Source: Cavia porcellus | Lineage: Eukaryota; Chordata; Mammalia; Rodentia; Caviidae | NCBI RefSeq assembly: GCF_034190915.1 | Contig: NW_026947493.1 | Location: 45,626,501-45,690,500 of the forward strand | Direction: 5' to 3' | DNA length: 64,000 nucleotides | Shown: positions 24,201 through 35,700 of the stretch, piece by piece | How positions within the stretch are numbered: the first letter of the stretch is position 1 | Layout: each line of letters starts with the position of its first letter | Made by a program: the position numbers and the translations under genes | Notes under the pieces: model-generated | What the model was told of the DNA's origin: nothing | Seen by the model: only the letters and a program-made list of their open reading frames with translations | Databases searched by the model: none

Positions 24201-24789
24201 ATTCTGGCCCGTATTTAAATATTTATGTGTTATGCATTTCCACCCAGGAACAAAATATCTTTCTCCATTCACTTATATTTTTTCTCTTAATTCCACAGTT
24301 CGAAGTTTTTCTTGTGTGTGTTATTTCTTTCTCAGGGCATTTTATAATCTTATTCGTTTGTGAATGAATTCACCAGTTGCTACAGGCATATGAGAATGCA
24401 TTTGCAGACATTCCTGAGAAATCTCATGATCCCCTAGTGCCTGAGCACTTCCTTGGCACAGTTGATCCTCTGAGGCCTCCTCTCTTCCTCTGGAAGTGGG
24501 GGACGTGCCTTGCACACTTCTTGGGTGTGTTGCTGGGCACAGGTTCTCTCCATCCTCCCCTGAGAGCAATCTCAGCAATGCAGTCTTATCATGGAACTCC
24601 CCTACATGGAATTCTCCGTGACTTTCTTTATCTGCAAGTTTATGTCAGAAATGTCTGCAATGCACACTTACCTTCCACGTGCTGGCTGCTGCTCTTTGCT
24701 CTCTTTTTATCTCCAGCTGTGTTCTTAGGCTCAGGTAACCTCTTGCAGAGCACAGGGCTACACCCAGCTTCTTGCTCGCCCATGACGGT
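24201..24789. other. Unassigned DNA with a fortuitous long open frame
   Basis: The 171-codon plus-strand frame at 24377-24892 has no recognised domain. It runs into an L2-like repeat, uses no typical codon pattern and has an overlapping antisense frame. I do not call it a gene. Confidence 0.4.
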
Positions 24790-25075
24790 ACCATGCTGTG
24801 TTACCTTCTGTACCTTGGCATATATCCATTCTTCCTTCACTTTGAAATGTTCCTCTCAGCTCAGATCACCTAACTTATTCCTGTTCATCTGAAACCAGTG
24901 TCCTCCAAGAAACTTACCCTCATATTCCAAGAATTCCCCTAACTTCTCCTCATCCCTCCAACCCCAGCGCAAGCCCATTTTGCTCCTTTATCTCAATCCT
25001 CGCTTTCATGGGTATGCATACCACTTTATACAGGAATGTGCCTCAGCGTCCAGCATAGTACCTAAGTGACAAAAA
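24790..25075 (+). repeat. L2-type LINE 3' region
   Basis: 'tccattcttccttcactttg', 'ctcagctcagatcacctaac', 'ccaagaattcccctaacttc' and 'cctcagcgtccagcatagta' keep the order of the L2 3' end (…cattcttcaaggctcagctcaaat … ccttccctgac … cagcatagtgcct). Confidence 0.6.
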
Positions 25076-27094
25076 ACTTACTTGTTAAAATAATGTGTTT
25101 TTAGTTTGTTTTTATAATACATTGATATTTTCCAAATGCTCTTGTATGTAAATGTTATATTGCTGAAGCTCTCTCTACAATTTAGAGAAGACCGCTTAGT
25201 TTAATACCTCTACATTTTAGCATTTCAAATCTATCATTTGCAAAGTTACATTTTTCCTGAAATCTTTCTCTTTGATCTGTCTGAGAAATTCTTGGGGAAT
25301 CAGTATTCACTGAACACATCAGCTCATTTATTCTAGGGAAGAACCCTACCTCCAACAGTGTCGTTCACAGGATGGGGAGAGGAGAAACTTTGTCTCAGGT
25401 TGTCAGAATCTTCACCAGCAGTTTCCAAACCCTCCTGTTCATAGACCATGTTGCTCTGCTCCACACAGGGACCAATAACCATACCAACAGCAGGGGCTCA
25501 GACCTTAACTTCCCTTGCTTCTCCCCTCAGAGGCTCCCATATCTTCCACCTTTTGGGCAGATGTTTTACAGAGAGTTTGCTCAGCAGATTTGGTTGGATC
25601 ACAGGTAACACTGTGCTTTTCTTTGCAAAAGTGCCATTTTCTCCCTGACACACATATATTATGGGAGCACAGTGGGATCAGGAAAAGAAAAGGGTGTTGG
25701 TACCACGATGGAGCACAGAGGTCTGGGCCAATCTTTTTAAAATATCACTACACTTTCCTGAATAATTAGAATGTCTTAAACATAATACACTAAGGGAATA
25801 AACTGATCAAGGGTACAGTAACCTCTAAGGAAAAGTATTTCCCCCCAAACCTGCCTAAATGATCAAGATATAATAATACTGCCATTGGTAAACTTTTTAC
25901 CTTGTTCTTTTGTTTTACAAGGCATACTTTAATGCATATAATTTAAAATTTTAGAGCATGATTCTAAAGGTGGTGTATGTCTTGTGGAGGAAAATCTTGC
26001 TGAAAAAAAATATAGCTTCTCAGATTAACAGGGAGTGTTTTTGGCTTATGTAACTCTCTAAACAAAAAAAATGGAGAACGATGCTTTTACTATTCATAGT
26101 TTGATTTGTAGGGGTAAGAGAATGAATGAGAAAAGTTATTAGACATCCTTTGAACAGTTTCACACAAAGTAAAGTGTACATATACATAAATCCTATGTAT
26201 ATGTGCTGCCTAGATCAGAGATCCAAATAATTTCTAAGGCTAAATAGTTAAAAAGCCATTTTACAGTAGGCTGTATGAATGTTAAGAAAACCCAACCTCT
26301 GTCTGAAAACTTGAAAGCTAGTTTCCAGTCAGTTGACTAATTAACATTTAAGCCCAACATTTAACTTAAGATTTTTATTCATTAGAGAGCCAGTGTTTTA
26401 CTTTATTCTCTGAAACTCTTCATGTACAAATTCTTCAATGTAAGTTTGAGCTTGAGTCTTCAGATAAAAGCAAAAAATTAAAGCATGTCTACATAATATG
26501 TCTTTCAGGAGTTGAACAACATGAAGTCACACCATCAAAGGCCTTAGGTGAAGGACCCAAAGAGTGTTTTCAGATGTCTGTTTAAATCCTCCATATTATT
26601 AAGTATTCAATGTCTCCTGTATTGGTTTTGTCCATATTAAGGCAGTTTATGTCTTAGTCTTTTCTTCACAATTTTATAATCCTTGTGACAAGTTTCAAAT
26701 CCAGCACTTAGGTTTTGTTAATTTTCTGTTGAAATTTCTCAATTTCTTGTGAAGAGAAATACACATTTTTTGAGAATTCACTAAACCAGTTGCAAAGGAC
26801 AATTGCCTAATGTTCTCAAATCTTTATCTTCTGTAAGGATGAAAAATTAAGTGTCTTCTTTGAATACTGTCAACAGCTAATCTGAATTTAATTCATCCCC
26901 TGGAGTTTCCATCTTCCTTTCTCTATCAATTAGCTCAAGAGTTTGCAGTACATACTCAAATTCCTGAAGTATCTATTACATCTCCTAGTCACGCGCACAG
27001 GCACACCCACACTGATATCCTAAGCACATTCAATTTAAAAATAGTTCCTTTGGTCTTTGGTCAATTTTGGAAGACAAGCTGTATTTATCTTATT
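25076..27094. other. Unassigned DNA
   Basis: No supported gene or repeat. Three overlapping plus-strand open frames at 25372-25769 have no recognisable domain. Confidence 0.4.
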
Positions 27095-27541
27095 TAAAGC
27101 TTTTATAACTGCCATTCTAGTGAATATCAGGATGATCTTGAGGCTTTTATAGGTAAATGGATGCAACTTGAGACTATCCTCATAAGTGAAATAAATCAGA
27201 CTCACATTTGTAAGTATCATTTTGTCTCTGTAGTGTAAAAAATAAATAATAATAAATAACTGGAAGACTAATAAGATCCAAAATATCTAACAGATATTGT
27301 AATGACGAAAGGGAAAGAAAGTGCTCAAAAGGAAAGAACAACTTGTAAGTACACATACAACTGTATGTATGTTTAAGTGTGCAAGATACATAACCATGCT
27401 ACTGAGTTCATCAAACAGAATAGTTTTTGCTGTCACTGTTTGTCTGTTCATTTTTATGCTTTGATTTTGTAATTTGAACAGCTGCTTCTAAAATAATGAT
27501 TTGTAATATGTCAACTAGTGATGATTTCTTTTAAAAAAACA
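27095..27541 (+). mobile_element. 5'-truncated L1/half-L1 3' end
   Basis: 27095-27240 encodes the C-terminal tail of L1 ORF2 ('ggtaaatggatgcaacttga', then 'ataagtgaaataaatcagac'). It is followed by a 3' UTR that matches the half-L1 copies at 39483 and 48428: 'gggaaagaaagtgctc', 'caaacagaatagtttttgct', 'gaacagctgcttctaaaata' and 'atgtcaactagtgatgattt'. The match stops before the usual 3' terminus, and a minus-strand L1 relic abuts at 27542. Confidence 0.85.
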
Positions 27542-28513
27542 AGATAATAGGAAATCAATAATGGCTACCATAATACATTTTTTATCTGTGAAATAGCTGT
27601 CCATGCCATCAAATATAATAAAATTAGATAAACTGAAACAGAATAAAACCATACAGAACAATGAAAACAAAATGGGTTTCAAATCACAATGATAGATTAA
27701 TAATAGCCACTGTCTTCCCTTTTTACATACTTCCTCCTCCTTCATTTTTACAGGATGTATGTACATTTTGCATCCCACTAACTCCTTTAATTTTTTGTAC
27801 TAGAGAGACAACACGATATTCACCCATGTGAATATGAACCATTTTATTCATGAACATGATCTCAAGTTGTGTCCATTTACCTACAAGAGTCTCAAAGTTA
27901 TCTTTCTTTGTAGCTGATTTGCTACAAAGAAATACATTTATACATTTGTATAAAAATGCCATGTCTTTCTTATCCATTCTGCAGCTGATGGGCAAGCTAC
28001 CCCCCATTTCTTACTGATTCCCTGTCACATACAACATTGCTCTCTCTCCTTTCACTTTCAGTCTATGAACCCACTTTTGAATTAAATGTGTTTCTTGTAT
28101 AATCATATTGATGGACCCCGTCTCCTGATCCACTGTGCCTATATTTCTCTTTATTGGTGAAGTGAGGCCATCTACCTTAGCAGTTATGGCCAGCATGCTT
28201 TGCCTTGTCTCTGCCATGCTATTTTCCTGCTGTTGACTGCCTACTTTTCCTCTCCATTCAATTGTCTGCCCCACTTGGTGACTGCCCTCTCTGTGGTTCC
28301 TGGAACAGTGGTCTGCTTTTATCTCTCTCTAGAATGTCCTTCCGTACTCTTTGTAGGGTTGGTTTGGTGGTCATGAATTGCTTCAGTTGTTCTTTGTCAT
28401 GGAAGTAACTTGTTTCTCCATGAATTTTGAAAGATAATTTTTCAGGGTACGTCAATCTGGGTTGGAAGTTGTTTTCTTTCAGGACTTGAAATACTTCACT
28501 CCAATCTCTTCTT

Positions 28514-28938
28514 TTTTTTTTTTTTTTGTATATGCCTCAGTTTACCATGATGCATGTGTCACAGACATGTAGTCACACCTTTTAAAGTAAAATACAAAAC
28601 ATAAAAATCACAGCCGCTCCCGTCAGAGCCATCTAGCAGGCATGCTTACAGAACTCTCTGTGCTCTCCAGGTAAAGGGTCACTGTTTCCTTCCAGTGATA
28701 AATTGTTTAACCTGCAACACTTCAGTGCCTCCTAAATGCCTGAGGCTGTTTTAATATGCCAACTAGCTCTGAAAATTATGAAGTTTCAAACGTTGTCAGA
28801 GGCGCCAGGGGCCCTGGATAGTTATCATTTTCTCGTGCTTCCCTTTGCATATGAAATCCAAGAGTGGAACACAGGGCAGGATGAACAGACACAGCTCTCC
28901 TGCTATGGAAAACATACAGGACACTACACATAAAATCA
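28514..28938 (-). pseudogene. Poly(A)-tailed retrocopy of an unidentified transcript
   Basis: A 425-bp insertion into the L1 ORF1 relic. It is flanked by a perfect 14-bp duplication 'tccaatctcttctt' (28500-28513 and 28939-28952). Its left end is a T run, so it is a poly(A)-tailed minus-strand insert made by L1 machinery. The body is not L1, B1, ID or 7SL-like; I could not identify the source. It shows no long open frame and no clear AATAAA near the tail. It most resembles a 5'-truncated 3' UTR of a host mRNA or an unrecognised noncoding RNA. Confidence 0.8.
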
Positions 28939-29618
28939 TCCAATCTCTTCTTGACTTGATGGTTTGCACTGAGAAGTCTGTTGTGATCCTGATGAGTTTT
29001 CCTTTATAAGTGATCTGGAATTTTTTTCTCTAATAGCTTTTAATATACTGTTCTTGTGCTCAATTTCTGGAATCTTTATTATTATAAGTTTGGGTGTAGA
29101 TTTATTTTGGTTATGGCTACCTGTAGTCCTATCCACCTCACTTATCTGAAAGTTACTTCCTTTCCCCATGCTTGGGAAGCTTTCTGATATTATTTCCGTA
29201 AATAGACTTTTAATGTCAATTGTGTTGACCCCTATTTTTTCACTCACATCTATCATTCTTAAGTTATGTTTCTTTGGATTGTCTTTCAGCTATTGAATTG
29301 TTACTTCCTGCTTCCTTGTTATTTTTTTAAGAGAGCTCTCCTTTCATGATCACTACTAGCTGCAATCCTGTCTTCAAGATTGAAAAGTCTATCTTTAATT
29401 TCTTTAAAGTGGTTTTGCCAGCTTTCAGTGGAATTTTTAATTTCCCAGATATCTCTTTGAATCTGTTTCATGTGTACTAAGTCTTTTTTATATTGTTCAT
29501 TCAAGGTTTCCCTCATTTTCCTAGGCTCCTCTATTTTTTTTGTCTATGTCTTCCTTAGAGGTGCTTAGCAATTCTTCCGTTATGTTATTTCTTTTTTACT
29601 TGAGATAGAGTTTCTTTT

Positions 29619-29734
29619 TTTCTTTTTTTAAATTTTTTTTTGTCTTTTTCATTTTTATCGGTACCAGGGATCGAACTCACGACCGCCTGCTTGCAAGGCA
29701 GGTGCTTATGCCACTGAGCTAAATCCCCAGCCCC
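29619..29734 (-). mobile_element. ID-type SINE, minus strand
   Basis: Reverse complement of a young-looking ID: T-rich end, 'cggtaccagggatcgaactc' (intact B box), 'ttgcaaggcaggtgcttatg' and 'agctaaatccccagcccc'. It has a perfect 17-bp target-site duplication 'gagatagagtttctttt' at 29602-29618 and 29735-29751. Inserted into the minus-strand L1 ORF1. Confidence 0.96.
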
Positions 29735-29829
29735 GAGATAGAGTTTCTTTTATAGCCTCATGAAGTTGTTTCTTCAGTTGCCATCACTTCAGAAACTTCA
29801 GGTATGTGACTCCTGATCCCTTCCATGTT

Positions 29830-30668
29830 TACATCTCCTGTATTTGCTCTGCTTGGGTTGGACGCCAAAGTCTGCCTTTTGCTTCTTTGTCTTGACATAT
29901 TCCTAGATTCTTCCAGACAAATGAGTAGTGGGGGTCTCAGGCACTTCTCAGATTGCTACAATTTCTCTGAAGTGAGACTGTTTGGTTCTTCTAACCAGCA
30001 CTGGCTACAGATATATGATGGTGGCCATTGAATGTGCTGGTTCAGGGCTGTCTGCTGCTTTTCCTAGCCTGTGTTGTCTCACCAATGGCTGAAGGATTGC
30101 ATGGAGAAGTGGGGCTGGCCATCACCTCCAGACTGAGCTGGCCATGGCTGCAGGAATGCATGTGGGAGTGGGGATCAGTCCAAGCAGTTTCCACCAGTCT
30201 GCTCCCAGCTAGGAGCTGCTGGTGGGAACCAACAGCTTATCTGACCTGACTCCAAAATGGCTCCCAGTCAATAGCTCTCTCCTACAGGAGGACTGAGCCC
30301 TCTATACTCACCACCAGCTAGTGCAGTCCTCTGTGCCTGCCACTCCTTTCCACCACCCATTTTTTGCAGCAGCCTCTGGCATCGCCAGCCATGACCATGC
30401 ATCCCCGGGTTCCATCAGCTCCTCTTGCACAGTGTGTCTGGCTCCAGATGAAGGCACCACCAGCTACCGCCTTCTTCTTTTTAAGTTTTTCTTTTTTACG
30501 CTCTCTGTGGACTTCAGTTCCCACTTTTGGTTCTTCCTGGGACCCACTTCCTTCCTTCTTGTCTTCCCCATAATGCTCTATACCAGCATCTGGACTGTTT
30601 TTCCCAGAGAAGCTGTTTACTCTACTGCTTTTTGTTCTGCTATCTTCCCAGATGCCTTTGGACAGATG
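29830..30668 (-). promoter_or_regulatory. L1 5' UTR (minus-strand element)
   Basis: About 840 bp of GC-richer sequence before the ORF1 relic. It opens with 'gggaagatagcagaac', the usual kind of L1 transcription start sequence. Weak internal repetition is visible: 'ggctgaaggattgcatggag' and 'ggctgcaggaatgcatgtgg'. Family knowledge says such 5' UTRs hold an internal pol II promoter. Several forward open frames here are by-products of its composition. Confidence 0.7.
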
Positions 30669-31049
30669 ATTTTAGTAAAGAGATGAAAGCTATAACAACA
30701 AGTAAAATCAGTGAGTTAGAAATTCAAAAAAACAATAGCAAAGATAAATGTTGTGGGGGTCATCAGTACATTTAACTATAAGAATTAATGAACTTGAACA
30801 GGAAGTACAAAAATTAAGGCACAAAGAGTACAAAGTTACACATACACATGCTATGTGAGTAGGTAGGCAAATTGAGGTCTTATAAGGAGAATAGAGGCAC
30901 CTAAGGACAGATGATATACTTTAAGGAAATAACTGGTGACAATCTTCAAAGGCATCAAACCACGAAGTTCACAAAGATCAGAAAGTCCAGAGTAAAATTT
31001 TTAAAATCCAGATAATGTGATATGGAAACTGTTGAAATCCAGAAAAAAT
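30669..31049. other. Unassigned DNA
   Basis: A-rich flank of the L1 relic, with nothing recognisable. Confidence 0.4.
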
Positions 31050-31155
31050 CTTGAAGGCTATAATCAGGAGGCTGAGGCAGACAATCATAGTCAGTTGGGC
31101 TCCATGGTGAGTTCAAGGCCAGTCTAAACTCCATAGCGAGTTCTAGGCCAGACAC
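31050..31155 (+). mobile_element. B1-type SINE fragment
   Basis: 'gctataatcaggaggctgag' then 'ccatggtgagttcaaggcca' and 'ctccatagcgagttctaggc'. It lacks the usual first 30-40 bp and the terminal 'ctgtctcaaa'. The repeated '…tagtgagttcaaggcca…' segment is present. Confidence 0.75.
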
Positions 31156-31673
31156 CTTTTCAGGGGATAGGGAAAGAATATTCAGTGTAGCAGTGTTCAG
31201 AGTAACAAAACCAGCAAGTAATCATGGCTTACTTAAAATAATGTGAGCAAACTACAGCTATGATATGGCAATCCTCAGTGGTTTCTGGGTGAGCAAAGAC
31301 AACACTCAATGCAAACTCTTCCCATCAATGGAAATACCAATCCCACTGTCAATGGAAACACAATTTCCTCTAAGAAGAAGGGTGCCTCAATCTTATTTCA
31401 CATACTGGAAAAATACAGTAAATCTTGATAGCTTCATGTAAATAAGTCAGAGGATAATAATACTCTGTGAATTAATTTGTCATCAAATGAGAATTGATAT
31501 ATCCTTTGTTCCATGTAGCCACCTAATATATTCCAGTTGGAGTGAATAAATGAATAGAAAGAAATAAATAAAAGAATTGTTGCCGACATGAAAACTATGA
31601 ACAGTAAAGGAACAAAGCCAAAATACAGACTTTTATAGATCAAGATTCAATTAACCAATGTAAAGGAAAGGGA

Positions 31674-31675
<2 letters not shown>

Positions 31676-31728
<53 letters not shown>
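31676..31728 (+). repeat. (GA)n microsatellite
   Basis: Nearly pure GA dinucleotide run. Confidence 0.97.
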
Positions 31729-31729
<1 letters not shown>

Positions 31730-32069
31730 AGTTAGAATGAAATGTGAGACATATCTAGAGACAATATTTTTGACAAGCTAGAAATGATAAAAAATTTTTT
31801 GTAAACTACCATTAAAAACCAACATACAAGAAATAGAAAATCTGACTAGTTCTATAGCTATGTAAAACACTGAACCCATTACTTAAGACTTTCTTCAAAG
31901 AAAGCTCCAGTCCTAAGTAATAGAAATGACATGTAAACCCTTAAAATGTAAAATGATGAGAACGGTTTCAAAAATACTACTCTTAGAAAAAATGTAATCA
32001 AAATAAGCAAAGTAATACAAACAGCCTGCTGTGGCACACATGCCATAGATTCACCAGTGGTATGTTAAG

Positions 32070-32071
<2 letters not shown>

Positions 32072-32115
<44 letters not shown>

Positions 32116-32139
32116 TAATATGTATATATATATATATAA
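32072..32139 (+). repeat. (TA)n imperfect microsatellite
   Basis: TA run broken by short CA and TTAATATG interruptions. Confidence 0.96.
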
Positions 32140-32629
32140 AACATCATTGTATTTACATAAATTGGTTTGGACACTATGTTTTCCTGATTTTACAAATAAG
32201 GAATCTAGGGCTCCTACTTCAGTAACTTACCCTAGATCCTGAGTACTCAACGTCTGTCAGTTTCATTCCAAATCGCACACTGCTTCCAATACACTACACT
32301 GTCACTAATAGTTGTTGACAAAGGGATCACTCTCAGACAGCCTGTCAAGAGAGTCCCATGTAAGTTCTGTGCTCTGTAGTGTCTCAGTTATTAATTGAAC
32401 CTGAAAAATTAAGAATTTCATAGGGAGTGTTTATCCAGCTGCTTTCATTCTCATGAGCCAATTGGTCATGCTTCAAACTTCAGAACTTGTCAGAGGGTAA
32501 ATAAACTCTTACTTTATCATTTGTAAACTTTCAGGGATTACTGAGTGAGAATATCCTAGCCTCATATGTTTTTATGTAAAAAATGTGTTAATTTATAACA
32601 GACAGGAATGAGAAAACCTGCCTGTTAAA

Positions 32630-32760
32630 ATAGGAGGACTTCCATCAGGAAGCCTTTGATTACTGCCTATTTTAAATTGTACTCCACCACTACTTGAGCT
32701 TAATGTTTTTACTACAGTCTTCACCAGCTTCTCATTAGCACTTTAGAAACACTAGTATCT
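32630..32760 (+). repeat. Possible L2-type LINE fragment
   Basis: 'cttccatcaggaagcctttg' followed by 'attactgcctattttaaatt' and 'ttcaccagcttctcattagc' is in L2-like order, but very diverged. Confidence 0.4.
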
Positions 32761-35700
32761 ATATGCAAAGCATTAAAAAACAAACAAGTGAATTTAATTT
32801 TAATAATACTTTCAACTTAACTGATGTATCTAAGACATTATTTCAGCACATAATCGTAAAAAAGTTACTGAAAAGATTTGTATTCTTTTGTTTAAATCAA
32901 GTCTTCAAAAGCACATTTCACTGCTATCTAACAGAACACTGCCACTCAGACCACTCATATTTCAGTTGCTTTCTAGCTCCACATAGCTAAAGGCTAACAT
33001 ATTAAACAACACACAGTTGTAATTTACTGAAAGGACAATTTCACACAGGGAAAAATAAGGTTGAATCAAGTAAAGAGGCAGTTAGGTGAAGAGAAGAGAA
33101 AATTATTTTTGCATGGAAAAAGACACCCATGGCAATTCATTCTGAAAGGAAAACATGGAACATGGCTTTTTTCTCCTCCACATTTGCCAGATAGCATGAG
33201 ACAGAGAAGATCTCTGAATACAAGTGCAAAGTAATGTCTCTGAAGAATTAGTACCAAAGTTAAGTGAGAATTGATTGCATGCTTTGAGATGGACTGAATA
33301 TTCTAATCATCTTGGTGAATTAGTTAACTACTAGGAAGAGAAAGCAAGGGAGATTCTTATGTCTTCTAACACAGATGTGAGAATACTATTCCACTTACCT
33401 AAAGTGGAAAATCAATAAGATCTGTGGGTCACCGCTATCAGCAAGTCCATTGGATCACAGTTGTGCTATGATTGTATGAGTAATTCACAGTAACTTGTAG
33501 TTTTTTTGAACTCTGAAAAGCAGTATACAGATGTTTGGAATTTGTCACATGACATGAAATATCATCAGCCCTCAATCCATAGGTGGCTGACTTTTGAATA
33601 AAACATATCCTAGCACCTTAAAGGTACTTTCTAGCCCAATTCTGACCTAATCCTGAGTTTAAGAATCCACACCATGAAATCTAAATTACCACAGATGGTT
33701 CTAGTTTGGGCAAATTACCCACAATTAGAGACAGGAGGTTTATGGGCCTGCCATAAAAAGAAGGCAGTCTGACATCTTAGAGCCTCACTGGCCAACCCAG
33801 AACCAGCCAACCCAAATGATTATGCTTAAAAAGAGAGAACTCTTGAGACCTTCATAACAGAATTGGATTTCCCACATTCAGACCAGCCCTGATCCAGTGT
33901 CACCTAGCAGGCTGTCTGGTTTCAAATCTCCTTTAACCAAAGTGGAGTTCGTGAGCCCGGGGAAGTCAGTGAAGAAATGTTTTCAAGAATCTCTAGTTGG
34001 TCCCTAAATGAATCTAAATATTATTAAACAGAAAATACTGCCCTAAGTCCATACTACACTTTAATTATCATTTCAGAGCCACATGTCCCTCCCACAGAAC
34101 TAATCATAACAAATTGCTGTAGAGTTAACTTTTAGACCAACAAATCTATTTACTCAGACTAATAATCATCAAACCTAGAAAATTTCTAGGATGAAGTATC
34201 CTTACAAAACACTTGGCCTGGAATAATGAGATATAAATGACAAAAAATATCCAGTCCTTGGGAAATTAGAGGGATGCAAGAGGAGAACAGTCCCAGGATT
34301 GAAATAGATAAATACTGCCCCTTGAAAACACTGGAAAGTTAAGTTTTGCCAGTGAGTTTTTTTCAGGCATTTCAAAACTACCCAGTGATTATAAAAATTT
34401 GGCTCTAATTTAAAAGCTAGTGTCCAGGCAAATTTATTAATGTTCTTGAACAAGTTAATCTACACTGTTTTTGCTCAGATTTCCTGAATACATTTAAAAC
34501 CTAGATGCGTCTTTGCTTAAAGATGTGTTCTTCCAGAAATGAGATTTTTTTTTAATGTGGCTGCTCATACTCTGGTTTCTATTGCAATAAAGGTGAGTCT
34601 GTTACCTGTGGTGACAGCCTCCCTCTCATGGCACATGTGCAATAAATGTCAGGAAGTGAACAAAGAGGAGATGCTGGAGCACTCCCAGCCTTAATAAACT
34701 GAAAAGTTACACGTGAACTGAAAGTTAAATTCATTCAGAATAAAGAAGCCTTCAGAGTCAGTTTTTCTGGTTGAAAGATCAGAGCAAATGAATCTAAACC
34801 TAAAATAAAAGTTGTTTTTTTCTCAAGGGTTCTGACATTTTAGTAGTAAGCTGCAAGTTATAAAAGCTACTATTAAAATCCAAATTGCCTGTACCATATG
34901 GTAAAAGATGCCTGCAATGTGTCATATATATGTAGAAGGTCATTCCACTCCAATTATTAAGCACAATGACAGAGCACTGGAATCCTGGGAAGCCATACAA
35001 ACTACAACAGGTAAGGAGGGAGCTGCAGACTTCATGCTCCTGATGAATATTTAAGCAGGCTCCCTTTACCTGCCGTTCGGTGAAGTTGGGGAGTTTCAGA
35101 AGACTTGTTATATGTCTCTTTAAAAAATCTCATGGCTGGTTTGTGTCACACTTCTTAGAATTTAAGGACTTTAATCCCTTAAGTTTTAATTCACAGCTGG
35201 AAATGAAATTAAATAAATAGCTTATATCTAAGTGAACGTAGGCCTTTCTTATGAGGTGTAAAATAGTTTGAAAATTAAACAGATTTTCTCCTCGCTTTAT
35301 CTTAGTAAGGAAATAAATAATGGGTAAAATTTTGAAACACTGAAATGCACCCACTTTCTGAGATAATCAGGAGAGTGTTGCATAGGGCAACTTTTCCAAA
35401 AGCAGAAGGAAGTGTGTTCTCAGCCCAGTCTGTGCTTCCTACCTTCAAAAATAATAGCGTCTTATTCCTGCATAAGTGTAGTGCATGAGGTCTTGAACAC
35501 TTTGGTGGCACTTCCTCCTATCGTAGTATACACTTGGTACTCCATTCTCAGCCATCATTTTTTCAATGATAGCAGCAGCTGGCATTTGTGAAGTTTTTAG
35601 ATAGGATAGTAGATAACTTCCTACTTCTCATTAAAGTTCCACCACTGACAGAGGCAATACTATCTACCTTGTCTTGCTTATGAAGGACAAGACTCAGCGT

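Larger units (their letters stand above)
28258..29826 (-). pseudogene. L1 ORF1 pseudogene with two insertions
   Basis: This is the ORF1 of the minus-strand L1 relic. After removing the two insertions and their duplicated target sites, about 1.0 kb remains, which is the normal ORF1 length (about 330 codons). Recognisable parts on the minus strand are a coiled-coil region (frame at 29516-29319 with 'QYKKDLVHMKQIQRDI'), the RRM part with 'KLIIIKIPEIEHKNSILKA' (29256-28936), and the C-terminal domain with 'FHDKEQLKQFMTTKPTLQRV' (28455-28258). Frameshifts and stops separate them. In the family, ORF1p is a trimeric RNA-binding nucleic-acid chaperone; this copy is dead. Confidence 0.85.
27542..30668 (-). 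mobile_element. Internally deleted L1 (half-L1-like), minus strand
   Basis: On the minus strand from 30668 leftwards, an L1 5' UTR (30668 to about 29830) opens with 'gggaagatagcagaac'. A decayed ORF1 follows (29826-28258). Next is only the first part of ORF2, about 28245-28011, with the endonuclease start and the QETHL motif. There the frame joins directly to the far 3' part of ORF2 ('cccatcagctgcagaatgga', about 27995) and its C-terminal tail. Last is a 3' UTR of the family seen at 57236 ('ttatggtagccattattgat'). About 3.5 kb of ORF2, including the whole reverse transcriptase, is missing. Later insertions sit at 28514-28938 and 29619-29734. Confidence 0.85.
31156..32629. other. Unassigned DNA with two microsatellites
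   Basis: No gene. It contains a (GA)n run at 31676-31728 and a (TA)n run at 32072-32139. Confidence 0.4.

Noticed and set aside
24377..24892. 171-codon open frame with several hydrophobic stretches
   Set aside because: Hydrophobicity comes from a pyrimidine-rich sequence that enters an L2-like repeat; there are overlapping antisense frames and no recognisable protein family.
30028..30775. Cluster of open frames that could look like a small secreted protein
   Set aside because: They lie in the minus-strand L1 5' UTR and are explained by its GC-rich, repetitive composition.
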